From positions 1,812,001 through 1,876,000 of the forward strand of contig NZ_CP032125.1 of assembly GCF_003544895.1 (NCBI RefSeq): a stretch of 64,000 nt of DNA. The letters are read 5' to 3'. The DNA is from Profundibacter amoris. GTDB lineage: Bacteria > Pseudomonadota > Alphaproteobacteria > Rhodobacterales > Rhodobacteraceae. Both the position numbers and the translations under genes were made by a program. This document shows, piece by piece, positions 17,273 through 26,900 of the stretch. The notes under the pieces are model-generated. The model was given only the letters and a program-made list of their open reading frames with translations. It did not search any database and had not been told where the DNA came from. How positions within the stretch are numbered: position 1 is the stretch's first letter; each line of letters opens with the position of its first letter.

Positions 17273-17301
17273 CGGCGGGCTGCAAAGCCCGCCGTTTTTT
17301 T
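17273..17301 (+). terminator. intrinsic terminator
   Basis: CGGCGGGCT-GCAA-AGCCCGCCG, a 9-bp stem followed by seven T. It ends the two-gene operon and lies just before the convergent ArdC gene. Confidence 0.85.
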
Positions 17302-17326
17302 GATGGGTTCAAAGCGAGCCGCCGCT

Positions 17327-18229
17327 TTACGCGGCAACTCCTTCTTTTACTGCATTTGTTTCTTGAAAACCGTGCAGGAAATCCGCTGCGCGCTGCGCAT
17401 GGGCGGCTGCAGAAAAGATTGCCCGTTTGTCTTCCTTCAAGACTTTCAGCCAGCTTTGAATATAGGCCGCGTGATCTTTACCCGGCTCAGGTGTCAATGC
17501 CAGATCAGCGCAAAGGAACGCCGCGCCAAGTTCGGCAACAAGTTCTTCGCGGGCATAGCCTTCATCGCCCCATTTTTTGCGGCCAAATTCTCGGTCAAGA
17601 CGCTTGGGATGTTTGGTCCAATGCGTCAGTTCATGAGCCAAGGTCGCATAATAGCTTTCAGGAGTGTTGAAGCACTCAAAAGGCGGCATTTGCACATGGT
17701 CGCTGCCGCCTGAATAAAAGGCACGATTTCCGCCAGGCCGAATATCAGCCTTGCTTGCGGCAAAGAATGCTTCTGCATGGTCAATCCGCTGCGCGGGATC
17801 AATTACGGGCTCGGGCTTTGCATAGAAATGCTCGGGAAGCCCTTCGATTTGCTCGACGTTGAAAACACTGTACCCTTTCATGAAGGGGATTTTGCGTTCT
17901 TCCTCACTTCCGTCTGCTTTCTCCTCGGTCTTGGTGATGGTGTTGGCATATACCACAAGATTGCCGCGCTCGCCTTTACGCACATTTGCGCCATATTCCT
18001 TGGCTTGGCGGTAGGTCATCCAAAACGGCGATAGATAACCGCCTTCAATGGCCGCGCCCCAAAGCATTAGCACGTTAATTCCGCTATAGGCCATGCCGTT
18101 ATGACGCAGCGGTTTAACAATCCGCCCGTCCATATTGCCCGCTGACCACGGCTTGAGCCATGACAGCTCGCCTTGCTCCAAGTCGGCAATAATCTTGTCA
18201 GTAACTTTTTGATAAACATCTTGTTTCAT
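17327..18229 (-). CDS. ardC: ArdC-family antirestriction protein (ssDNA-binding, zincin-like)
   Basis: A 300-residue protein from ATG 18229 with AAGGAA upstream. The N-terminal domain (YQKVTDKIIADLEQGELSW, NGMAYSGINVLMLW) is the ArdC/DUF1738 single-strand-DNA binding fold. The C-terminal part is a zincin-like metalloprotease with HELTHW and the downstream glutamates in REELVAELGAAFL. Known homologues protect incoming DNA from type I restriction during conjugation. Its place between mobilisation genes and the defence cargo fits protection of the element on entry. Confidence 0.9.
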   Translation of the reverse strand: MKQDVYQKVTDKIIADLEQGELSWLKPWSAGNMDGRIVKPLRHNGMAYSGINVLMLWGAAIEGGYLSPFWMTYRQAKEYGANVRKGERGNLVVYANTITKTEEKADGSEEERKIPFMKGYSVFNVEQIEGLPEHFYAKPEPVIDPAQRIDHAEAFFAASKADIRPGGNRAFYSGGSDHVQMPPFECFNTPESYYATLAHELTHWTKHPKRLDREFGRKKWGDEGYAREELVAELGAAFLCADLALTPEPGKDHAAYIQSWLKVLKEDKRAIFSAAAHAQRAADFLHGFQETNAVKEGVAA

Positions 18230-18250
18230 TGGCTTTTTCCTTCTCTGGTT

Positions 18251-18560
18251 TAGTCGGTTGCGCATGCAACTGGACTAGGCCCGCGCCAATGAGCGGGGGG
18301 GAGACCGTCAAGATCGCAGCCAGCGGAGGGGGATCACCCGTCCTGCACAAGCAACGCGCGGAAGGATGGGGAGACCGCTGGCAAGCGCCCAAAGCCCATG
18401 CGAAGGGCTTGGTCTTGACGGAGGACGGGGGCGCAGACCCCAATCAGAAAAGAAGAAGTTCAGCCCGCCTGGGCTGGCATCAGATCACGCGCAAGGGGTG
18501 GAAGCCGGATGGCCGAGACTACAGGCTCGGTTCACGACAGCCCGGCCACAAAGTGGTGCA
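18251..18560. ncRNA. candidate structured RNA (multi-helix, GC-rich)
   Basis: No credible gene. Perfect helices: TAGTC/GACTA (18251-18255/18273-18277) enclosing GTTGC/GCAAC; a long-range stem GTCAAGA/TCTTGAC (18307-18313/18413-18419) enclosing CCAGCGG/CCGCTGG (18320-18326/18375-18381) and the hairpin AAGCCC/GGGCTT (18392-18397/18405-18410); then hairpins GGGG/CCCC (18427-18441), CAGCCC/GGGCTG (18461-18476) and CCGAG/CTCGG (18513-18530). The nesting of distant 7-bp stems is unlikely by chance. Strand and boundaries uncertain. Confidence 0.45.
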
Positions 18561-18606
18561 CCGTAAAATGTGTGAATGACCATTGATTTTCATTTTTTTG
18601 GTTGCA

Positions 18607-18635
18607 TTGGAATAGGTATTGGGAGAACCTAATAA
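18607..18635 (+). promoter_or_regulatory. predicted promoter of the Hachiman operon with embedded palindrome
   Basis: TTGGAA (18607-18612), a 17-bp spacer and TAATAA (18630-18635), about 75 bp before hamA. The inverted repeat TAGGT-N9-ACCTA (18613-18617/18627-18631) fills the spacer, where a bound repressor would block RNA polymerase. Predicted by eye only. Confidence 0.4.
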
Positions 18636-18710
18636 TATATGAAAATTCAACAGATTAAGCCCGCACGCGCGTCGGACATTCAGTCTGTTTTGAGGGATTG
18701 TTGAAGCAGT

Positions 18711-19511
18711 ATGTTGGAAGGCATTCAATTCGAAAAGAGCAAAACGGGCTCATTATGTTTCACCATCGAAGATATTTCCGATGAGTTGAAGAACGTCATC
18801 CGCGCGCGCCTGTCCGAGATTTGCATTGGAGCAGCAAAGGCCTCAAGAAATTCGGTACTATACTCCTATCAGAGAACCCTGAAGGCATTCTTTCAAAAGT
18901 TCGATCCGAAAAATCCAGATATTCAAAAGGGCATGATTGGGGAGCTTCTTACCCATGTGCTCTTACTGCACTATGAGGACTATTTTCGCGCGGCTTCTCC
19001 GTACTTCAACATGGAAGAAGACTCGATTAAGAAGGGCTTTGATCTAGTCTTGCAACATAAGGCCACGAGCGAAATCTGGTTTGTAGAAGTGAAGGCTGGC
19101 GAGTGCGGGCTGGAAACGAGCATTAACAAGCTGGGCAGTCTTCTTTCGCTTGCGAAGAACGGTCTAAAAACTGCGTTGGGCAGTGATAGAAATACACTTT
19201 GGCAAAACGCTGTGAACGGCGCCAGCTTGGTCATCGATGACACTAGCCTCAAGGCACAAGTTGAAGCGCTGCTTGAAAGCTACAACGTAAAAGCTGTGGA
19301 CGGTGAGTCAGCGAGCACTGACTACAACGCGGTTCTGGTCGCCGTGAGTTTTTCGGGCGCGCAGGCTTTTGCCACCGGGGCAGAGTTTCAGGCCCGACAC
19401 ACCACGCAAAAGGATATGAACGAGTTCAGGGATTTGATGTCGATCGCAATGCAAAAGGACACCTTTAAAAGCGTCACAGATTTCTTGCGAAGCGAGATTT
19501 CCGATGTCTAA
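18711..19511 (+). CDS. hamA: HamA, Hachiman effector nuclease (DUF1837)
   Basis: A 266-residue nuclease subunit of the Hachiman antiphage system. A PD-(D/E)xK-like active site can be read: E78 (IGELLTH), D111 (KKGFDLVLQ), E126 and K128 (WFVEVKAG). In known systems HamA is held inactive by the HamB helicase and released on detecting damaged or foreign DNA, degrading DNA in the cell. The gene overlaps hamB by 8 bp. Length and gene order match type Hachiman (E. coli AbpA-AbpB is the same pair). Confidence 0.88.
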   Translation: MLEGIQFEKSKTGSLCFTIEDISDELKNVIRARLSEICIGAAKASRNSVLYSYQRTLKAFFQKFDPKNPDIQKGMIGELLTHVLLLHYEDYFRAASPYFNMEEDSIKKGFDLVLQHKATSEIWFVEVKAGECGLETSINKLGSLLSLAKNGLKTALGSDRNTLWQNAVNGASLVIDDTSLKAQVEALLESYNVKAVDGESASTDYNAVLVAVSFSGAQAFATGAEFQARHTTQKDMNEFRDLMSIAMQKDTFKSVTDFLRSEISDV

Positions 19512-21948
19512 AGCGCCGCTCAGAACACTCAGGAATTCCAACTTTTTCGAGCTTTATCAGACGCTCTTGACTCGCGGCGAATTGAGTAGGGCACAGTCGG
19601 AAACACTGCTCTCGGCGGCAGTCCTTTTCCTAAACCACGAGAACCCGGATGTTGCTGCTTTGGGATACCGGATTGTGGTGATGTACGCGAACCTCACCGG
19701 TGACTACGTTCCGCTCTATGACGTTGCCATTGGCCGGGGCTTTATGCCGATTGTAGACAGCGTACAATCGGGTCTGGCTGCGGAAGAAGAGCCTGTCCAC
19801 TTTTTCCCGGAATATTTTTCGTCTTTGCTGGAGCTTTTTGAGGTAGAAGACGCCGTCTTCACCCAGCAGCAGCTTGATTTAAGAAATTTTTTCAATGAGC
19901 ATAACTTGACCGACGTGACCATCACGGCACCAACATCTTACGGGAAGTCCGAGCTGATTTCAGGTTTTTGCAATCAAAATCTTCAGAGCAATATCTGCAT
20001 ATTGGTGCCCACAAAGGCCTTACTCGCTCAAACCAAGCAACGGCTCTTGAAAAAACGGACTGCAGACGATAACCGTCAAATCATAACCCACGCCGAGATG
20101 TTTCAAGGAGGCGATCAAAACTTCCTAGCGGTACTAACGCAAGAGAGGTTGCTCCGATTTTTTATCAAGCATCCAGATGTCAACTTTGACTTTGTCTTTG
20201 TCGATGAAGCGCACAACCTGCTCGGGGACGACTCGCGGGCCTTGTTGCTTGCGAAAGTCATCATCCTGCAAAAGCGGCGAAATCCGGCTGCGCGCTTCAA
20301 GTACCTAACGCCATTTCTTGTGGATCAAAAGAACTTGCAGCTTCGATACGCCGAAATCGAACCGGCTGACTACAAGGTCAAAGAAGGATTGAAGACAGAG
20401 CGATACTATGTGGTTGATTGTCGGGAGGGCGAAGCTGTCAGTATTTACGACCAGTACTTTGACAGGTTCGTTCAAAGCACCGAGGAAGTTTTTGACGATG
20501 AGCTGCAACTAATTCTAAATCTAGCCGCCAAGAAGAACATTATTTTCTTCAATCTGCCCAAAAAGATCGAACTGTTTATGCGCGCATTTCTCCCGCGTAA
20601 TGACGATCTCGAAAATGAAAGCATAGCGCGTGTCTGCGACAGTATTGCAGATTTTTTGCATAGCGAGTATCTGCTTGTTGAGGGCTTACGCAAAGGCATC
20701 CTTTATCATCACGGTTCGGTACCGGATATCGTTAAGCTTTACATCGAGCGAGCCTACACCGAGATCCCCGAAATTCGCCACATCGTCTGCAATTCTACTC
20801 TTCTTGAAGGGGTGAACATCCCAGCTGAGAGGATGTTCATCCTTGAAAACAAAAAGGGGCAGAGGAATCTTACCAAGTCTGAGTTTCGCAATCTTGTTGG
20901 CCGCGTATGCCGATTCAATGAAATATTTAGCGTTGGGTCGGGCAACCTAAGAATGCTTGAACCAGAAATCTATCTGGTTGGAAGCCATGCGTATCTGGAT
21001 GCGCGGGCTAATCTGCGCAAGTTCATCAAAACCGTTGCTCAGGTTGATTTGAAGCTTCAGGATGAGGTCGATAATGTGCTGTTGGAAGAGGTGTTGATCG
21101 AAGATGACGCTAGAGAGGAACGTAAGCGAGAAGCCGATGAATTCCTTGAGAACGTCCTTCCAGGAACAACGGGGCTAGACGTAGCAAGAGCGGTCACGCC
21201 GGTTGGGCGCGCATGTTTTTTGAACAATATTTCTGAAATCGATGTTCTGCAACATGAGACACAAATTCAGGGCCTTCTCGACGGTGTAAGGGCCCCCACT
21301 CAATCGTCTAATGAGGTCTTGGCGCTGATTGCCAGTGCATTTATTCCGTTCCTGAAGGATGGCGGGGCATTTGATGTTCTTCGCCGTATTGGGGAGGAAA
21401 GTGCCCAGACCTTCTATGCCATGCTGATTGATTGGAAAATCAGGGGTGCGTCCTATGCCGAGATGATCAATAACTTCCTGCGCTATTGGGAGGACATGGG
21501 AGGCGATGAGGTCTACGTGGGGAAATGGGGTGACATTGCTAGGGAAGGCTCTTATCGCCAAAGTTGGGTGATCATCAGCGAGAAGTCTCACACAGAGCAA
21601 GTGAATCTGGCGATTGTCCGCATTAAGGAAGAGCAGGACTTCATTGACAACCACTTGTTGAAATACGTGGAACTGCTGAACGATCTAGGCAAGCTCGAAG
21701 AGGACCTTTATTTGCAAATCAAGTTTGGGACAACCAATCAGAACAAAATTAGATTAATGAACTTCGGAGTGAACTCGATCCTAGCGGGCAAGCTCATCGA
21801 TAACTATGCAGACTTTGTTGATCTCGAGCTGGATACTGGTGTTTTAAGGCTTCGTCCCGAGTTGATTGAGCAGATGCGCCAAAGCAGAGAAAACGAAATT
21901 CTAGTCTTCGAGGCTGGAATGCACATGGGACTTACACATGAATTCTAA
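19504..21948 (+). CDS. hamB: HamB, Hachiman helicase
   Basis: An 814-residue superfamily 2 helicase. Walker A is APTSYGKS (142-149), motif II VDEAHN (233-238), and the C-terminal lobe carries HHGSVPD, CNSTLLEGVN and LVGRVCRF (motifs IV-VI). The ~110-residue N-terminal extension and the ~280-residue C-terminal helical region fit HamB. It scans DNA and controls HamA. The ORF is intact, so the system is probably functional. Confidence 0.88.
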   Translation: MSKAPLRTLRNSNFFELYQTLLTRGELSRAQSETLLSAAVLFLNHENPDVAALGYRIVVMYANLTGDYVPLYDVAIGRGFMPIVDSVQSGLAAEEEPVHFFPEYFSSLLELFEVEDAVFTQQQLDLRNFFNEHNLTDVTITAPTSYGKSELISGFCNQNLQSNICILVPTKALLAQTKQRLLKKRTADDNRQIITHAEMFQGGDQNFLAVLTQERLLRFFIKHPDVNFDFVFVDEAHNLLGDDSRALLLAKVIILQKRRNPAARFKYLTPFLVDQKNLQLRYAEIEPADYKVKEGLKTERYYVVDCREGEAVSIYDQYFDRFVQSTEEVFDDELQLILNLAAKKNIIFFNLPKKIELFMRAFLPRNDDLENESIARVCDSIADFLHSEYLLVEGLRKGILYHHGSVPDIVKLYIERAYTEIPEIRHIVCNSTLLEGVNIPAERMFILENKKGQRNLTKSEFRNLVGRVCRFNEIFSVGSGNLRMLEPEIYLVGSHAYLDARANLRKFIKTVAQVDLKLQDEVDNVLLEEVLIEDDAREERKREADEFLENVLPGTTGLDVARAVTPVGRACFLNNISEIDVLQHETQIQGLLDGVRAPTQSSNEVLALIASAFIPFLKDGGAFDVLRRIGEESAQTFYAMLIDWKIRGASYAEMINNFLRYWEDMGGDEVYVGKWGDIAREGSYRQSWVIISEKSHTEQVNLAIVRIKEEQDFIDNHLLKYVELLNDLGKLEEDLYLQIKFGTTNQNKIRLMNFGVNSILAGKLIDNYADFVDLELDTGVLRLRPELIEQMRQSRENEILVFEAGMHMGLTHEF

Positions 21949-22138
21949 AAACCAATACTGGCTTAATGCTTCATGGCCTTCGAACCCCAAGAGCCTAAAT
22001 TAGCTGAACCCTCGCAATCAAACATCTAATGCAGCCCCATGTATGTGCGTTAAGGATCATGAGGGATTACCAATCGACTATTTTGCACGCGACTTATGCA
22101 CACGCCAAGCATTTGATTTCATAGGACCGAACCAGGCG

Positions 22139-22591
22139 TGAATAGCCCCTAGTTTCCTAGACACTTTCTTATTTCATTTTCTGCTGCCTTTCGAACTCTA
22201 CGGGCGACAGCATTCCGTTTCTAGCGTGTTTGCGTTTCGGATTGTAGAACATTTCGATGTAGTCGAATATATCCCGCCTTGCGTCTTCTCTGGTTTTGTA
22301 TGCCCTGCGCCTGATGCGCTCCCGTTTCAGCAGGTTGAAGAAACTCTCAGCGACTGCATTGTCATGACAGTTTCCACGGCGACTCATGCTGTGCTCCAGA
22401 TTGTGGTGCTTTAGAAATGAAGCCCATTCCATGCTGGTGAATTGCGAGCCTTGGTCCGAGTGGATTAGCACATTGCCCGTTGGTTTACGCCGCCAAACGG
22501 CCATCAGCAGTGCCTGCAAAACGAGGTCAGTATATTGACGGCTATGTGTTGCCCAGCCAACCACACGACGAGAATATAGATCGATCACAAC
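22139..22591 (-). mobile_element. truncated IS3 copy: 453-bp duplication of the orfB end
   Basis: Direct repeat of 22592-23044, identical as far as I can read. It includes the terminal inverted repeat TGAATAGCCCCTAG and the last ~140 codons of orfB, and abuts the full element head to tail. The outer edge is preceded by GCG (22136-22138), the same triplet that follows the far end of the full copy, consistent with a 3-bp target duplication around the whole composite. Confidence 0.85.
22169..22588 (-). pseudogene. IS3 transposase orfB fragment
   Basis: The 139 C-terminal residues of the OrfB transposase, identical to the same part of the neighbouring complete gene. It retains the second Asp (IHSDQGSQ) and the Glu (NAVAESFF) of the DDE triad but lacks the first Asp and the N-terminal region. 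Confidence 0.85.
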
Positions 22592-22621
22592 TGAATAGCC
22601 CCTAGTTTCCTAGACACTTTC

Positions 22622-23485
22622 TTATTTCATTTTCTGCTGCCTTTCGAACTCTACGGGCGACAGCATTCCGTTTCTAGCGTGTTTGCGTTTCGGATTGTAG
22701 AACATTTCGATGTAGTCGAATATATCCCGCCTTGCGTCTTCTCTGGTTTTGTATGCCCTGCGCCTGATGCGCTCCCGTTTCAGCAGGTTGAAGAAACTCT
22801 CAGCGACTGCATTGTCATGACAGTTTCCACGGCGACTCATGCTGTGCTCCAGATTGTGGTGCTTTAGAAATGAAGCCCATTCCATGCTGGTGAATTGCGA
22901 GCCTTGGTCCGAGTGGATTAGCACATTGCCCGTTGGTTTACGCCGCCAAACGGCCATCAGCAGTGCCTGCAAAACGAGGTCAGTATATTGACGGCTATGT
23001 GTTGCCCAGCCAACCACACGACGAGAATATAGATCGATCACAACCGCCAGATACAGGAACCCCTCATAGGTTTTGATATAGGTAATGTCCGTGACCCAGA
23101 ATCTATCCGGTGCATCAACATCGAATTGCCGGTTCAGCGTGTTATCCACGACAATCGATGGCTTACCACCATACTTGCCAGGGCGGCGTTTATAGCCGAT
23201 CTGGGCCTTGATACCCGCCAGCCTTGCCAAACGAGCTACACGGTTCGGGCAGCAGGCCTCGCCTTGATCCAATAGATCATCATGCAGTTTCCGATACCCG
23301 TAAATCTTGCCGCTTTCGTCCCAAGCCTCTTTGATCAACTTTGTCTGACGCTGGTCCTCGATGGCCCTTTTGCTAAGGGGGCTCTTCAGCCAAGCATAGA
23401 AACCACTGGGGTGAACGCGCAGACAACGGCACATTGCACGGATCGAAAACAGTGGGCGATGCCCTTCAATAAACGCATACTTCAT
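22622..23485 (-). CDS. IS3-family transposase OrfB
   Basis: A 287-residue rve-type integrase with the DDE residues in WVTDITYI, IHSDQGSQ and NAVAESFF and an N-terminal HTH_21 region (YGYRKLHDDL). The start ATG overlaps the orfA stop (ATGA). The frame is open upstream to the A6G slippage site, so the active protein is probably the OrfAB fusion. Confidence 0.92.
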   Translation of the reverse strand: MKYAFIEGHRPLFSIRAMCRCLRVHPSGFYAWLKSPLSKRAIEDQRQTKLIKEAWDESGKIYGYRKLHDDLLDQGEACCPNRVARLARLAGIKAQIGYKRRPGKYGGKPSIVVDNTLNRQFDVDAPDRFWVTDITYIKTYEGFLYLAVVIDLYSRRVVGWATHSRQYTDLVLQALLMAVWRRKPTGNVLIHSDQGSQFTSMEWASFLKHHNLEHSMSRRGNCHDNAVAESFFNLLKRERIRRRAYKTREDARRDIFDYIEMFYNPKRKHARNGMLSPVEFERQQKMK

Positions 23486-23757
23486 TTGGCATCTTTCGCG
23501 AAGTATACGGTGGCCTTTTTTAGGATATCCCTTTCCTCGGTGACCCGCGCCAACTCCCGTTTTAATCGTCTATTCTCAGCGGCATGATCGTCGTTGATAT
23601 TAACCTCAGCCGACTTCGAATACTTCTTCACCCACGAATACAACGAGTGGGTGCTGACGCCCAATCGCTTTGATACCTCCGCTACCGGGTATCCCCGCGT
23701 CGTGATTTGATGCACCGCATCCCGTTTGAAATCTTCACTGAATCTTGCATTGCCCAT
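23482..23757 (-). CDS. IS3-family transposase OrfA
   Basis: A 91-residue DNA-binding protein with the IS3 helix-turn-helix (RFSEDFKRDAVHQ, VAEVSKRLGVSTHSLYSWV) and a leucine-zipper-like coiled coil (ENRRLKRELARVTEERDILKK). A slippery AAAAAAG sits in ILKKA near its end. Confidence 0.92.
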   Translation of the reverse strand: MGNARFSEDFKRDAVHQITTRGYPVAEVSKRLGVSTHSLYSWVKKYSKSAEVNINDDHAAENRRLKRELARVTEERDILKKATVYFAKDAK

Positions 23758-23961
23758 GGTGGCCTCCTTGCCTCATTTTTAGGAAAGAAGGTGTCTACAA
23801 ATCTAGGGGCTATTCAGCGTGCAAAAGTCTTGATTTATGCACGCCTACTGCCCTAATTTTCTCCACAATCTTTAAAGATTATGGAAAACAGATGTGAAAC
23901 GAACTTTGAGCCCGACGAAACCGACCCCTGCCCTAGTTCCACAAAGTATAGTTTATGGGAA

Positions 23962-26900
23962 TTAACTGCGCGATTTTTCTTCCCTGTACTGGATTGAAGA
24001 AATCAGACCTTCTTTGATCCTTTTGGACAGGTCAGAGAGCCCGAGAGCTCCCAGAACAATTTCGTCTATCTGCTCATGCTCATTCGTCGAAACTTCAGCC
24101 AACGTTCCTAGCGGCGGTCTTGTTTCCAGCATTGCCTTTATCTTCAAAATTTCCGACGCAAATGGGGCAATGACTTTATAAGGAAATGGTAATCTTGCTA
24201 CATCTGTAGCTTCGGATTTCAACATACCCCCACCAAGGTTGGTGCGACCAGACAGCTCCCTAAGAAACCAGAAAAGTGAGGAATTGCAATAAGCCCAAAC
24301 AGCAAGCTCTTCTTCTTCAGTCAAGCCTTGAGGATAAATCTCAACGTAGCTATGAGTATACGTTGAGCACTCATTCATCGCACAGAAATGCCTTCCAATA
24401 CCTCTAGGGAGCACAAACTTTGCCGGAACTTTTCTAGTTTTAGTGAAATCAATCCCCTTGTGCCCATTTTCATCTAGTGAATTCTTCACTGACGAAGAAA
24501 TGTACTTCAAGTCAACAAGAACATCTTCAGTTACTGTGATGACGAAAGAGTTCTTTTTGCGGAAGAACGGAACACACCATTCCTCTTCTAATCCTAGCAC
24601 AAGAAGGTCTTTTCTCGGAATTGCGTGGTCAGCTGTTATGTTCAGGCCTTGACCGAAATTCAAAGCACTCCGTTCATTTAAAACCTGAGCCTGGAGCTTA
24701 AGGATTACGTCTGGCATCCAGATCGGAAGACGGTAGAGAAACCCCCACTTGTTAAGCAGGATTGTTTTATCGTCCTTAGCGTAATATCTAAGATCAATTC
24801 TCGGATCGTCAGTGCTCTGCAAAGATGAAAGGGAGTGTCCAATATTTGCTATATTATCATCAACGTGTATCAAGCGAAGCCCGCCAACACTCTTGGTATT
24901 AGGTCGCGAAAACATAGATATTACGGTGTTGATGTTTGGCCCCCCATCCCCCGAGAAATACTTATACTTGCTATCAACTACGGCTCTAAAATTGGACTTC
25001 TTAAGTAGGAATTCCTGACATTTATCTCCATAATCTGTGTCCAACCACGAGTTTTCCGTGATAAAACATGCGCTACCGGTTGCATTCAGAATCTCTAGTG
25101 CTTTTGGGTAGAAATACATCATGAGGTCTGAACCACGCGGGATCAGACTGGAGCTCTGACCCCACATCTTTTTAAGATGTGCCTGAAATTGAACTTTATC
25201 TTTATCACTAAATTCTTTGGATCGAGACTCGAGATATGGTGGATTGGCTATTACAATATCAAAACCGGCTTTATCCTGGAAGACTTCTGAAAACTCCAAC
25301 TTCCAGACAAAGAATGGTCTGATATTATGTTTTCTTAGCCTTGCAACCTCCTCGAGCTTTCCATTCATTCTGTTCTCAAGCAGAGTGGCCTCAATCAGCT
25401 CCCATTTTAGGTTGTCAATACGTGCCTTGAGGCTTTGCTTTTTTGACCTTTGAGCTTCGGTAACAAATTCTTCAATGCAGCGGTTTAACTCATCCATCTT
25501 TACTTGGATGAGCTTTTTATCGAAACCAAATGCTAGCTGTTCAGCCCCTTTGGAGTCCGTTTTTGTTAAGATGCTTTCGTCGAATAACTCAATACCTTCA
25601 TAGTCTTCCAGAAGGCTGTTTCCCTGCATTATCTTGTGGTCTAGGTTTGGCAAAGGGTGCGGCTCATCTTCATCAACGACCAAAGCAAGCCAAAGCCTAA
25701 GCTTTGCAATCTCTACGGCACCGGGATCAATATCAACTCCATGTATTGAATGTGAAATACTATGGAGCTTGAGTTTATAGGGATTTCGCTCTCTACCGAG
25801 ATGAACGCCTAAAACCTCCCTAGCCTGAACTATCTCATTTAGCATCCCAAGAGGAAATGCCCCTGAACCGACGGCAGGGTCGCAAACCTTTACATCAGAA
25901 AGCGCTTGATCGACGTCTCTTGCTCTTGCTCTGATACTTTCAGGAAGCATAAATTTGTATGTGTCTGTTTCTCTACCGCGTTCGATTACTATGGAATCAA
26001 CTTCGATTACTCTTGAACCTCTGAAAATTAGAACTTCAAGATATTCTCTTCGTATCTCTTTACGAAGGGAATGATACAGATAGTTTATAAGGCTGTCTTG
26101 GCACATATAGTGAACGATTTCTCGTGGTGTATAGAACGTCCCCTTACTCTTTCTATCCTTCACTTCCAGTAGATTTTCGAAGACCTTACCGAGCATCTCA
26201 GGATCAACAGCCACCTCTTTTTCGAGCGGCTCGTTCTCGTTTACCGTGAAGTTGTAACGGTCGAAGATATCAAGGATTCCGTCGCCCGCATCCCCTTCAG
26301 CGGTGCGGTTCGAATTTGAAAAAAGCTCATCAGGAAGACGGATGTTCGTTGTCTCCCATGAGTAGCCGTTCATAGGTTCGAAGAGACCACCGTTCAGAAA
26401 CGGCATCCGGCAGTTGTTAAGGCGCGGGTAGATAGCCTCTACACCTCTATCCTGGGCAAGCGCTTCGTAGAAAAGCGGCTCCAGCACATCATCAAAGAAG
26501 TTTTTTCCATACTTCTCGCGGCGACCAAATAGCTGCCTCAAAAAGTCTTTTGGTCCGGTTCCCCAAGGCTTTCCTGGAGCAACACCGAACCATCCTTTCT
26601 TTTGGAGGAAGTAGAGGAATGCCATCTGCCCAAGCGTCTTCTTGGCAAAATCAACGGTAGTAAGCTCTTTCGCTTCGAAGTCAGCTTTGATGGCTGGATC
26701 GCCTTCCACAAGCTTGTCGAGTGACTCCTTCATTCGGAAAAAGAGCTCGCAGTATTTCTTGAAGAACTCATCGGTGACGCTCTCGATATTGAAAGCCTCT
26801 TCCAGCTCTTTCAGAAGCGGCTTTTGGCTATCCTGGAGCAGGGAGACGAAGCGGCTTTGTACGGTGTGGCTCCCCTCATGACGCCCAATAAGGAACGACC

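Larger units (their letters stand above)
22592..23816 (-). mobile_element. complete IS3-family insertion sequence (1225 bp)
   Basis: Ends carry ~30-bp imperfect inverted repeats: TGAATAGCCCCTAG..TAGACAC at 22592 and its complement GTGTCTA..CTAGGGGCTATTCA ending at 23816. It encodes orfA and orfB with an A6G slippery heptamer in orfA (complement at 23515-23521), allowing -1 frameshift to the OrfAB transposase. Followed by GCG (23817-23819). Inserted between the Hachiman and the methylase/helicase systems. Confidence 0.92.

Noticed and set aside
18229-18579. Open frame of 116 codons on the plus strand through the structured segment
   Set aside because: No ribosome site, no family resemblance, and codon content is dictated by the GC-rich hairpins.
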